Shown piece by piece: positions 1 to 7,588 of a DNA stretch of 13,921 nt. Both the position numbers and the translations under genes were made by a program. The first letter of the stretch is position 1, and the number at the start of each line of letters is the position of its first letter. Under the pieces are notes generated by a model. That model had not been told where the DNA came from. It was given only the letters and a program-made list of their open reading frames with translations, and did no database searches. Source of the stretch: JADJLQ01 sp034439915 (GTDB taxonomy: Bacteria; Bacteroidota; Bacteroidia; Chitinophagales; Saprospiraceae); assembly GCA_034439915.1 (NCBI GenBank), contig JAWXBI010000015.1, positions 1 through 13,921 of the forward strand, written 5' to 3'.

Positions 1-177
1 CTGTATCACCTGATTTGCACCGGGAATTATTCAAAGTCGTATCACCGGGATTATGCTAGGACAAGTGATTACTGTAATGGCTTGAAAGGTGTGGATCTGA
101 GGTTTCTCAGTCTGGAAGCCAGTGAGGCTAAAGCAAAGAGGTCGGATCCATGTAATTGGTGTTATCGGGGTAATTAA
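1..177 (+). CDS. 3' end of a Cys-rich, Ada-like zinc-motif protein (partial)
   Basis: The frame is open from the first base of the window to a TAA at 175-177, giving the last 58 residues of a protein whose start lies outside. Four cysteines are visible, at residues 6, 25, 51 and 54 of the fragment. The final segment (LEASEAK...DPCNWCYRGN) resembles the tail of small zinc-binding Cys domains such as the Ada metal-binding type, where an alanine-rich helix is followed by PCxxC. This resemblance is by eye only. The base composition is closer to the rest of the chromosome than to the AT-rich genes that follow. It could be the C-terminus of a nuclease or an uncharacterised secreted protein; function is not assignable. 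Confidence 0.5.
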   Translation: MYHLICTGNYSKSYHRDYARTSDYCNGLKGVDLRFLSLEASEAKAKRSDPCNWCYRGN

Positions 178-205
178 GAAATAAGTAAATCAATAGACCA
201 ACCAT

Positions 206-772
206 ATGGAAAATCAATACAACTCATTACAATCAATCTGGGCAATAGCATTAGACGAATCAGAACAGAAATTGTTTAATGAAACAAAAGCTTTCTCCTC
301 CTCAAACTCATTTGAAAGAAACAGGGAAATCCTTCAATCAGTAGAAACCCTGACTAAATCATTAAAGGATTCAAAGAAAATCCCTGCTTCAAGGATTAAT
401 TATTTTACCAAACCAGAATATAACATCTCCAATCGTAAAAGATCGAGAAAAGAGATTTTTGAAGGAAATGGTACTTCAGGAGACGCTATCTATAGTCATC
501 CGCAGTTTATAGAATACTTATTGTATTTTGTAAATGGAGCCAAATTACCGACGACAATTAAGGAGAAGGCAGAAGAATTAATTGTGAATGCCCATTTCAA
601 AGACATGGGGTGCGGGGAATTCATTAAATATTTAAAGGACCATAAACTGATTCCAAAGGATCTTCAATCAAGAAATACATTTTCAGAAGAAATCTTTAAA
701 CTTGCAATCGATGCCAATTGCGACATTCATAGTGCCATTCGATTAAGAAACCATGTAAAAAATAAGCGCTAA
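206..772 (+). CDS. hypothetical protein, 188 aa, AT-rich
   Basis: I do not recognise this protein. It starts with ATG at 206 (MENQYNSLQS) and ends with TAA at 772. The sequence is soluble and mostly helical by composition, rich in Lys, Glu, Asn and Ser, with no signal peptide, no membrane segment and no catalytic motif I can name. Its C-terminal third (IKYLKDHKLIPKDLQ onward) looks like a compact helical domain. The ATG is preceded by an A/T-rich leader and no clear Shine-Dalgarno sequence, as is usual in Bacteroidota. It lies 28 nt after the partial gene at the window start and 43 nt before the pentapeptide-repeat gene. Its low GC content and toxin-antitoxin neighbourhood suggest an accessory gene. 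Confidence 0.6.
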   Translation: MENQYNSLQSIWAIALDESEQKLFNETKAFSSSNSFERNREILQSVETLTKSLKDSKKIPASRINYFTKPEYNISNRKRSRKEIFEGNGTSGDAIYSHPQFIEYLLYFVNGAKLPTTIKEKAEELIVNAHFKDMGCGEFIKYLKDHKLIPKDLQSRNTFSEEIFKLAIDANCDIHSAIRLRNHVKNKR

Positions 773-815
773 TTGCATTACGACGCCTAAATTAATATCA
801 TTGCTTTTTCTAATT

Positions 816-1604
816 ATGGAAGAAGATCAAACGGAATCTAGTGAAAGAAAAGGGTTGAATTTTAGGATTCAGTTTAATGAGAATTGGAATAACCCTACCT
901 TCCTTTTCCTGACGGGATTTATTTTGTTTGGAATCATAATCTTAATATTTGATATTCATTATAAATGGGACTTGCCGGATTTATTAGTTGAAGCCCATGG
1001 TGTCCTGTTAGACATATTCTTTTTTGGGATTATTTTTTCAATTTACGATTCATATAAACATAAAAGTGAAAATATTCAAAGATGGCAGGAAGAAATAGAT
1101 GATTATCGTGATTGAGATGAAAAGGAAGCAACCTATAGAATTGCAGGAAACATTCATCGCCTAGTCAAGGCAAACATCGTTAAATTAAATCTTTCCAGTA
1201 CTTTTTTAATAGACGCAAAACTTTATGGTTTGAAATTAGTAGGAGCTGATTTTTCATATGCAAACTTAATGGGTGCAGGATTTGTAAAGTCTAATTTAAA
1301 TGGAGCTATTTTTCATTTCTCTAATTTAAGAAAAATAACTTGGCACCATGCAGATTTGACTAACGCGATTTTGGATAATGCAATTGTTGATGAATTTACA
1401 TATGGTAGTAAAGAGGAAAAAGAATATCTATTCACATCTTTTTTTAACAAATTAAGCTATAGTCAAGTGGTTGGGATTGAAGAATTGGAAAAAAAATATA
1501 CAGTTTACAGATATGTATTATCTACAACGGTACAGTTTAGAATTGTTACCAAAGCCGAATATCAAAGACTAATTACTCCTCCAATAATAACCTTAAGAAA
1601 GTAA
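816..1604 (+). pseudogene. two-TM pentapeptide-repeat protein interrupted by an in-frame TGA
   Basis: One frame runs from ATG 816 to TAA 1602-1604 (262 codons) and is broken only by TGA at 1113-1115, codon 100. The N-terminal part has two membrane segments, about residues 28-48 (PTFLFLTGFILFGIIILIFD) and 62-78. A charged linker follows (IQRWQEEIDDYRD). After the stop the same frame continues with DEKEATYRIAGNIHRL and then pentapeptide-type repeats (LVGADFSYANLMGAGF...NLNGAIFHFSNL...ADLTNAILDNA). In proteins of this architecture the linker usually reads YR(G/D)W followed by a conserved helix, so the TGA most likely replaces TGG (Trp) by one G-to-A change. A more upstream TTG start (801) is possible, but ATG 816 is preferred. 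The function of this family is unknown; pentapeptide repeats form a beta-helical solenoid. It may be a true pseudogene, a sequencing error or a readthrough gene. Confidence 0.75.
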
Positions 1605-1751
1605 TTTTTTGAATAATCGGGGTGGACTGACAGGGGGTTGAAAGAGGAACCAAATTCAGCTTTGATGTTGATGGCACCTCAAACACCTTATCCTGCTGGG
1701 AATTTTATACTAACGCTTCCCAAATCTTCACTTTGCACCCCATTAGTCCAG

Positions 1752-1994
1752 TTAATGATCTCTTATAAATTCCAAAAATTCTTCCACGGAAACTTCCAAT
1801 GTTCTAAGATTGATCCTTATTAAAAAGGGATGAATTTCCTTTTTATTTTGATTATGTGTTGGGAAAATAACAGGACGTTTTAACCCAGTTTTTTGCCACT
1901 TTTCGTGTTGTTTTGAGGCAATTTGTTCGCATCCTTTGCTTTGTAAGAAAGCCCTCCAAACTGAAAGTTTTACAGGTCCTAGCACGGAGCTCAT
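1752..1994 (-). CDS. hicA: HicA-type mRNA interferase toxin
   Basis: The product is an 80-residue protein of the HicA toxin type, a small double-stranded-RNA-binding-fold RNase that cleaves mRNA when released from its antitoxin. Visible family marks are WRAFLQSKGCEQI near the N-terminus, the catalytic-histidine region (SKQHEKW, His30), RPVIFPTHN, and a C-terminal helix after LRTLEVSVEEFLEFIRDH. Family members often read GSH before the histidine; here it is KQH. The start ATG overlaps the stop of the upstream hicB gene by four bases (ATGA at 1991-1994), so the two are translationally coupled. The gene ends with TAA. Identification rests on motif order and partner, not on a search. Confidence 0.8.
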   Translation of the reverse strand: MSSVLGPVKLSVWRAFLQSKGCEQIASKQHEKWQKTGLKRPVIFPTHNQNKKEIHPFLIRINLRTLEVSVEEFLEFIRDH

Positions 1995-2326
1995 GCAAAT
2001 ACCGGTATCTCTCGTACCTGATATCCTGGCATCAATTTCTTTTTCCTTGAAATTTCTAATTTAGGTGGAATGTAAGATGGTTTTGGCAATTTCCGGACAG
2101 TCCATCCATGGTCCAGAAGCATTTCAAACAAAGTTCCGTTATTAATACTCCATTCTATGGTTTCATTTACAATAGATTTGAGTGATTCGATCGCTTCTTC
2201 CTGAGAATCACCCTGTCCAGCTAAATCAAGACCTGGAGAATATGCAATTATAGAGCCCAATTCTTCGAAAAGTTCGACACTTAATGCAATGTCAGCCAAA
2301 CTCTTATCGATTTCAATTCTGTTCAT
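1991..2326 (-). CDS. hicB: HicB-type antitoxin
   Basis: The product is a 111-residue protein of the HicB antitoxin type, expected to bind HicA, block its active site and repress the operon. The partial RNase-H-like HicB fold is recognisable from IIAYSPGLDLAGQGDSQEEAIESLKSIV, residues 26-53; the G-x-G-D-(S/T)-xEEA pattern is typical. The C-terminal third is basic (EISRKKKL) and is a plausible DNA-contact region, but I see no clear helix-turn-helix or ribbon-helix-helix. It precedes hicA and overlaps it by ATGA, an antitoxin-first order. It stops with TGA, which shows that TGA is a normal terminator in this genome. A palindrome and a promoter-like element lie about 55-95 nt upstream. Confidence 0.8.
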   Translation of the reverse strand: MNRIEIDKSLADIALSVELFEELGSIIAYSPGLDLAGQGDSQEEAIESLKSIVNETIEWSINNGTLFEMLLDHGWTVRKLPKPSYIPPKLEISRKKKLMPGYQVREIPVFA

Positions 2327-2381
2327 TTATAGATCAATTAATATTGGGACTCAATGTAATTTATGGCAGCCAAGTTGACCT

Positions 2382-2421
2382 CAAATATAACGGATTTGTT
2401 ATACTAGTAGTTTCAAACTAC
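2382..2421 (-). promoter_or_regulatory. candidate hicBA promoter with palindromic operator
   Basis: Read on the minus strand, TATATTTG at 2389-2382 is an exact match to the Bacteroidota -7 consensus TAnnTTTG. It would place transcription start some 50 nt before the hicB ATG. Centred upstream is a perfect 15-base inverted repeat, 2407-2421 (7-nt arms GTAGTTT/AAACTAC around one base). It contains a TTTG that could act as the -33 element, although its spacing of 24 nt is slightly longer than usual. A palindrome over the -33 region is what an autorepressed toxin-antitoxin promoter would look like; binding by HicB is inference. Confidence 0.45.
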
Positions 2422-2502
2422 AACGTAATTTAATAATACAATCCGATTCATTAAGCTACTGATTTTTAGAATATTATCAACAACCTAATCTCTCCTGACG
2501 AC

Positions 2503-2697
2503 CTAAATATACCTAATCACCTCCTCCTCCTCCTTTTCCGATGCCTCCCAGGCATAGTACAGCTTTACCACATCACTCAACTTGATGTCCTGGTCTGAGT
2601 AGTAGCTGTTAAATGAATGGCAGGTGATGCCCCAGCTGCCGTATCGTGCCTGGTTAACTGCTTGATCAGTATCCCGCCTTTTTTTCCCTCCTAAGGA
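2503..2697 (-). pseudogene. decayed 3' coding remnant
   Basis: Between an in-frame TAG at 2698-2700 and a TAG at 2503-2505 the minus strand is open for 65 codons and reads like real protein: QARYGSWGITCHSFNSYYSD, then QDIKLSDVVKLYYAWEASEK and an acidic tail EEEEVIRYI. There is no ATG in this frame, and upstream sequence is blocked by stops, with an A7 run just downstream of the upstream stop that could mark a frameshift. Codon use and GC content resemble the core genes rather than the AT-rich neighbours. I do not recognise the family. Chance openness over this length is possible, so this is a tentative call. Confidence 0.35.
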
Positions 2698-2773
2698 CTA
2701 TGATAAGATTCCTGGTACGTGAAGGTTGTTAGCCCAATGAAGATGTTGAAACTCCTTTTCATCATTTCATGAT

Positions 2774-3229
2774 TTAGTCCAGCACCATTTTCAGATGCGG
2801 TATGCCATCTTCCAGGTAGTATTGATGGATATCTGTAAAGCCAAAAGAATTATAAAAAGTGGTGAGATAAGCCTGAGCGCCGATTTTGATTGGATGTTGG
2901 CCAAATAGTTGACGAACCTGCTCAATAGCATTTTGCATCAGGTACCTGCCAAAGGCTTTTTTACGGTGTTGCGGATGGACGACCACACGACCAATGGATA
3001 AAAAACCGGGATAAGGCATCCCGGCACCAAATAATCTGGCATACGCCACCAGTACTTCTTCATTAAATACCATCAGGTGATATGCAGACTGATCGTATCC
3101 ATCCAGGTCCAGGTACAAGCAGTTTTGTTCCAGCATAAATACTTCCTGCCTGAGCCGAAGAGCAGCATAAAGTTCTTCTGGTGTCAATACAGAGAAGGGT
3201 TTACATTTCACAGATAAGAGATCGGGCAT
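2774..3229 (-). CDS. elaA: ElaA-type GNAT family N-acetyltransferase
   Basis: This is a 151-residue protein close in length and layout to ElaA, a GCN5-related acetyltransferase that uses acetyl-CoA; the physiological substrate of the family is not established. Marks seen are the N-terminal LRLRQEVFMLEQNCLYLDLDG (about residues 24-44), typical of ElaA, then AYHLMVF, and the acetyl-CoA motif A at residues 81-98 (RVVVHPQHRKKAFGRYLM). It ends with FYNSFGF and a Tyr-rich GIPHLKM tail. In motif A the first glycine of R-x-x-G-x-G is alanine (Ala92), a tolerated change. ATG 3227-3229 is the start. The gene follows the EEP-fold gene by 63 nt in the same direction and may be co-transcribed. Confidence 0.85.
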   Translation of the reverse strand: MPDLLSVKCKPFSVLTPEELYAALRLRQEVFMLEQNCLYLDLDGYDQSAYHLMVFNEEVLVAYARLFGAGMPYPGFLSIGRVVVHPQHRKKAFGRYLMQNAIEQVRQLFGQHPIKIGAQAYLTTFYNSFGFTDIHQYYLEDGIPHLKMVLD

Positions 3230-3292
3230 TGAGTTGGGTTTAATTCACTGAATTCCACGTACAATAAATTATTTTTTTTGAGCAATTGGAAA

Positions 3293-4267
3293 TCAATATT
3301 TTTTTGGCAGGATTGCCTGATCTGCAGTAGTTTTAAATGTATAATAACCCTGTATGCCCAAATGTAACCCGGTGGCGGTCTGCACTTCCACCAGTTTATT
3401 GCACAGGATCGAATTGGAATGCAGAATGTGTTCGAAAGGCTGTACAAATAAATGTGGTTCCCGTTGACTTAAATTAAGTTTGGTATCCGTAATGAATTTT
3501 TGCAGGGCAAAATCCCAGGGTGTAAGATTAAAATCCCCGGCAATCAGCGTAGTGTGATTTTCTTTAACAGCCCATTGAGCCACGGAATCTAAAAAAAACT
3601 GCACCTTATCAAAATCCAGTTTGTTCATTCTTGGCAATACGTGACATCCAAAAAACTGGATGGTATCAGTCTCTACTTTCAATTTTAATTTCACCAATGG
3701 TATCTGGTAAGCGCGCGAGGTATCGGAATACACCAGGACTTCATGGTCCAGAATAGGATACCTGGAAAAAACCATCATACCATAAGGGTCTATCCGTTTG
3801 AGTTCAACCTGATGAGGATATTGTTCTTTCAACGCATTTTTTAAGATGAGGGACCATTCCGGGGTTAATTCCTGAATATTTAGAATATCCGCTTCACTTT
3901 CAATCAGCCTGTTGGATAAGCTTTCAAATTCATCGGCTCCATAATTAATCACCACCTGACAAATACTGAATTCTTTTTCCTTGTTTGTAAAAAAAGTCTG
4001 AATACCACTGTTGCTTTTTGCTTTTAAAAACAAACACAAAACAGCACATAATGCCAGGCAGGTAAACATTATCCTCGGCCGGTTCAGTACCATAAACAAC
4101 ATGGAGGATCCTAAAAATATCAACACGGCTTCAAAGGCATAAGTGGTCAAATCTTTCAATGAAGGCCGGTCAGGGGTAAACAGGATTAACCATACCACAG
4201 CCAGCATCGAAATGATAATGCCGGTTTCTACCCAGGGATTTTTTAAAATATACTGCAGCTTTTTCAT
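3293..4267 (-). CDS. membrane-anchored endonuclease/exonuclease/phosphatase-fold protein
   Basis: The product is 324 residues if started at MKKLQYILKN (ATG 4265-4267); an ATG ten codons upstream (4297) is less likely. Three N-terminal membrane segments are visible at about residues 13-30, 44-61 and 66-81, followed by a soluble EEP domain from about residue 100. EEP motifs present are a VVINY strand, ILNIQE (Mg-binding Glu), SRYPIL, FFGCHVLP (His) and AGDFN. The two late motifs are altered: the usual DH(I) reads EHI in QPFEHILHS, and the usual SDH near the end reads GLH in TGLHLGIQGYY. Family members hydrolyse phosphodiesters in nucleic acids, inositol phosphates or sphingolipids; the substrate here is unknown and activity may be changed. 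It lies 92 nt downstream of the lamin-tail gene. Confidence 0.75.
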   Translation of the reverse strand: MKKLQYILKNPWVETGIIISMLAVVWLILFTPDRPSLKDLTTYAFEAVLIFLGSSMLFMVLNRPRIMFTCLALCAVLCLFLKAKSNSGIQTFFTNKEKEFSICQVVINYGADEFESLSNRLIESEADILNIQELTPEWSLILKNALKEQYPHQVELKRIDPYGMMVFSRYPILDHEVLVYSDTSRAYQIPLVKLKLKVETDTIQFFGCHVLPRMNKLDFDKVQFFLDSVAQWAVKENHTTLIAGDFNLTPWDFALQKFITDTKLNLSQREPHLFVQPFEHILHSNSILCNKLVEVQTATGLHLGIQGYYTFKTTADQAILPKKY

Positions 4268-4359
4268 CCTATGATCCAGGAGTAAAGTTAAGCCCAAATG
4301 GCCATTGAATTAAATGCAAAAATCCAGCCCATTCTGTCCCCTGTCCTTTCCGGGCTTAT

Positions 4360-6448
4360 TTACCTTAGTGCCAGGACCGTGGTGAGCCGTGAATTTATGG
4401 ATTTTCCTTCCAGGGTCAGCGCCTGAATATTGAATATATAAATGCCCGTGGGGCAAAGCTGATTCTTCTCATCGGTACCGTTCCATTCGATATTTCCCTG
4501 ATGATTAAGCACTACATTATCCACCAACTTTTTAATCAATCGACCCTGATCATTGTAGACATAGATTCGGGATAGATAATCCCGCGCTGGCAGTGAATAA
4601 TTTATCTGCAAATAATCTTCATATCCATCCGCGTCTGGTGAAAAAATTTTTTGTTTTAGTTTAAAATATTCAGCTTGGTTAGTGGGTGGGTTGGTTGAAT
4701 TGACTCGGGTAGGTGTCCCATAACCTTCCAGGCCCGAAGCCGAATGCCAGCGGACAGGTTCGCCGGGAACAAAAGGAGGTATTCTTTCCAAAGCCACCCC
4801 CTCCGTTGAAGTCAAAAACAAACTGTGATTATCTTCATGATAGGATATTGAATCAATGAGCGTTCCTGCTGAAGAATACAAGGTCAGTTGACCGGACTCA
4901 TCCGGCAATCCGGGGAGGCTTTGCTGAATTAACCATTCGGGCCTTACTTTTTTATAATGGGACAATACATCAGCCGGTTCAGGGGTAAATACAAAATACG
5001 CTCCGGGTAACATCCAGCGATCTGAATTTACTCTTCTTTTTTGACCGTTGTTTTCATTGCCCAGGGACCATCCTTCAGGTGAAACTACCTTATCCGATCT
5101 GTTGTATACCTCCACATAATCAAATCCACCAACTAAAGGATTAAACAAAACTTCATTGATGATCAGGTCCGCATATTCTAATTGTTCCTTTTTGATAAAA
5201 GAAGTACTGAGCGGTATCGACCACATACCGATACAATTTTTTAGTTTAAAATTTAATTGATAAACTAAACCTCGTTGAACAGATGACGCTAATTTAATTT
5301 CCAGGGTCCCTTTTTTTTCCCCAGCGCTCACCGAATGAATACCAAGAGGAGGCAGGATATTAAAGGAGTCAGCATCCGGAGCATCTATTTGCTTATTGAT
5401 TTTAAAGCCAATCGTATAATCATCTTTGACAGAAAACGAATCTATAACCCAGTCCAACGCAAAAGTTTTATCCGATACGGAATTGGGTCCTCCGGGGCTG
5501 CCGCCGGTTGAAGCAGTGGATGCTTTCCAGTTTAAAGCCCCGTCACATACATTGGCCGTATTGATCATTTCCAGTGACCAGCCTCCATTTTTTTTCTGGC
5601 TGTTCCGGTACCAATTGTCATCATAAGTCACAGAATGGATCGAAATTCCATTGTGAACCAGAGAGACCGTGCCTAAAGTATTTCGTATGGAAGGCCATCG
5701 GGCCAACCCGTAGGCCCTGCCAAGTGGCATAAACCTTTCAAAAGCATTTTTTTCACACAGGATCAAATAACTTCCCGGATGCAACAATAAAACGGAGGTA
5801 TCCATGGAAAAAGAAGAGGATTCAAACTGCAATTGTAAATCTGCAAGATTGAGGGTATGTTCGGTTGGATTAAATAACTCGATGTATTCATAGGCAGGCA
5901 ACCCGATCACCGGTAACGGATCTGCCATGATCTCTGTAATCAGCAATTGAAAAGGTAAAAGAATTTGTGGTTTTCCGTAATCGAAGAAAACAGAAAAATC
6001 ATGGATTGGATTTCCGTTTTTATCTGTCAATTGTTTGCAAACTAATTGATAAGTACCGGTACCCCATTCCCGGTTAAAAGTCAGGATAATGATATCATTT
6101 TCATTGATTTGAGCCCTAATGGGTTGCCAGGATGGTCCGGCATCCATGTAAATCAAATAATTAGCGGGGTTCACAGCAACACCTGAATCAATGGGTTCGT
6201 CAAAAAATAACTGAAGTATATTAAGCTCTGCCCTTATTTTTGTAACCATCGGTGGTAAGGTATTGGTGTTGACCCCCCTGGAAGAGGAAATTGACCCTGG
6301 TATCCAGTTGGTCTTATCGGGCAAATCAGCATATACAAGTGTCGGGAGAATCTGCTGAGTTCCTTTTATAAATGGTGCTTGAATACCGGGTAAACAGACA
6401 ACATAAAAAAGACTTATACTAAAAATATAAATGTATTTATTGCCCCAT
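4360..6448 (-). CDS. secreted lamin-tail-domain surface protein with gliding/T9SS-type C-terminus
   Basis: This is a large extracellular protein of about 695 residues. In order it shows a signal peptide (KYIYIFSISLFYVVC), an Ig-like domain of the SbsA type (IRAELNILQLFFDEPID onward), a first lamin-tail domain (LLITEIMADP...YEYIELFNPT), a second Ig-like segment (FKINKQIDAPDADSF), a second lamin-tail domain (LIINEVLFNPLVGGFDYVEV), and a C-terminal domain with FSPDADGYEDYL...YSLP and GRLIKKL...WNGTDEKNQLCPTGIYIF. That last domain is FlgD/gliding-motility-like, seen on T9SS cargo. The reading frame has no ATG, GTG or TTG near the signal peptide. An ATG at 6446-6448 is one base out of phase, and the in-frame ATG at 6558 lies inside asd. 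The coordinates assume the ATG at 6448 with a +1 shift at the G4 run; see findings. It ends with TAA at 4360-4362. Confidence 0.75.
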
Positions 6449-6463
6449 GGTTTAAAAAATAAA

Positions 6464-6471
6464 CAAAATGA
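6464..6471 (-). promoter_or_regulatory. possible promoter for the lamin-tail gene
   Basis: On the minus strand TCATTTTG (6471-6464) matches TAnnTTTG at seven of eight positions if the A at position two is allowed to be C. It sits about 16 nt before the proposed ATG at 6448. The match is weak and lies in a very AT-rich divergent region, so it is only a candidate. Confidence 0.2.
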
Positions 6472-6478
6472 AAGAATG

Positions 6479-6486
6479 TATATTTG
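6479..6486 (+). promoter_or_regulatory. asd promoter -7 element
   Basis: TATATTTG is an exact TAnnTTTG match, the -7 element recognised by the primary sigma factor of Bacteroidota. It lies 26 nt before the asd start at 6512, and an A/T-rich leader (TTAAATAA) follows. A start of transcription near 6492 would favour ATG 6512 over ATG 6500. No good -33 TTTG is seen at the normal distance; TTTA at 6451 is 24 nt upstream. Confidence 0.5.
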
Positions 6487-6511
6487 CGCCCTTAAATAAA
6501 TGCATAGTTTT

Positions 6512-7531
6512 ATGAAAGTCGCATGTGTTGGCGCTACAGGCTTAGTCGGTACGGTCATGTGTCAGGTGCTCGAAGAAAGAAATTTTCCGGTGTCCGAATT
6601 TATCCCGGTAGCTTCAGAAAAATCTGCCGGTAATAAATTTATTTTCAAAGGTAAAGAATATCGGATACACACGCTTGAAGAAGCGGTGGCACAAAAACCT
6701 CATCTCGCTTTGTTTTCAGCAGGAGCTGCTGTATCTACCGAGTGGGCACCCCGGTTTGCTGCTGTTGGCACCGTAGTAATTGACAACTCCTCAGCTTGGA
6801 GGATGGACCCCACTAAAAAACTGGTGGTTCCGGAAGTCAATGGGGATGTACTGACGGCCGATGACCTCATCATAGCTAACCCCAATTGTTCGACCATACA
6901 ATTGGTCGTTGCCCTGGCACCTCTATACAAATCATATGGTATTAAACGATTGGTTATTTCCACCTATCAGTCCGTCACCGGTACCGGCGTTAAAGCAGTC
7001 AAACAATATGACCGGGAGCGGGTTGGAGACCAGGTGCCGGCGGATGAAAAAGCCTACAAACATCCCATCTTCGAAAACGTGATTCCACATTGTGATATCT
7101 TTCTGGAAAACGGATATACCAAAGAAGAAATGAAAATGGTCAACGAAACCCGTAAAATACTTGGAAATCCATCATTAAGGATAACCGCTACCGCCGTCCG
7201 TGTGCCGGTTAAAGGAGGCCATAGCGAAAGTGTAAATGTCGAATTAGAAAAAGACTTTACACTGAAAGATATTATGATGCTCCTGAGCCAGGCCGATGGA
7301 GTACAATTACAGGATGAGGTGGCAACTTTTAAATACCCTATGCCGTTATATGCTAAAGGAAGAAACGAAGTTTTTGTGGGGCGATTGCGCAAAGACGAAT
7401 CCCAGGAACGGACACTTAATATGTGGATTGTTGCTGATAATTTGCGCAAAGGCGCTGCAACCAATGCCATTCAGATTGCTGAGTTTATGTTAAAAAAAGA
7501 ATTATTACCTATAGAAGTCGAAGCTTTATAA
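6512..7531 (+). CDS. asd: aspartate-semialdehyde dehydrogenase
   Basis: This enzyme reduces 4-aspartyl phosphate to aspartate 4-semialdehyde with NADPH, the branch point to lysine/diaminopimelate, threonine and methionine. The protein is 339 residues from MKVACVGATG, a normal length. Seen motifs are the nucleotide-binding GATGLVG (7-13), SAGAAVS, NPNCST with catalytic Cys126, the substrate region SVTGTGVKAVKQY, and RVPVKGGHSE with catalytic His237. An in-frame ATG at 6500 would add four residues (MHSF), but the conserved beginning of the family and the promoter position favour 6512. It is transcribed divergently from the lamin-tail gene. No other amino-acid biosynthesis gene is adjacent. Confidence 0.95.
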   Translation: MKVACVGATGLVGTVMCQVLEERNFPVSEFIPVASEKSAGNKFIFKGKEYRIHTLEEAVAQKPHLALFSAGAAVSTEWAPRFAAVGTVVIDNSSAWRMDPTKKLVVPEVNGDVLTADDLIIANPNCSTIQLVVALAPLYKSYGIKRLVISTYQSVTGTGVKAVKQYDRERVGDQVPADEKAYKHPIFENVIPHCDIFLENGYTKEEMKMVNETRKILGNPSLRITATAVRVPVKGGHSESVNVELEKDFTLKDIMMLLSQADGVQLQDEVATFKYPMPLYAKGRNEVFVGRLRKDESQERTLNMWIVADNLRKGAATNAIQIAEFMLKKELLPIEVEAL

Positions 7532-7588
7532 TCGACTTGATTGTACCATGGTTATTACGAGTTACTAAAAGACAACTGATTATACGTT

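Larger units (their letters stand above)
2327..2773. other. 447-nt region without an intact gene
   Basis: This stretch between hicB and the acetyltransferase gene holds the candidate hicBA promoter/palindrome and the coding remnant at 2503-2697. It also contains a short CTC/CCT triplet run near 2519-2533, which encodes the poly-Glu tail of the remnant. On the minus strand a 24-codon ATG-started frame (MMKRSFNIFI...) precedes the remnant in another phase and may be its disrupted upstream part. I see no RNA gene or convincing terminator. Confidence 0.5.

Noticed and set aside
1113..1115. Reassigned genetic code with TGA read as Trp or Gly
   Set aside because: TGA serves as the ordinary terminal stop of hicB and the 382-aa ATP-grasp gene, and Trp is encoded by TGG throughout, so recoding of the whole genome is not supported.
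5426..5626. 66-codon plus-strand frame inside the lamin-tail gene
   Set aside because: It is antisense to a well-supported domain region and shows no protein-like features of its own.
7054..7470. 138-codon minus-strand frame opposite asd
   Set aside because: It is a shadow of the conserved asd reading frame; the composition (Ser/Thr/Leu-rich) is typical of antisense translation.
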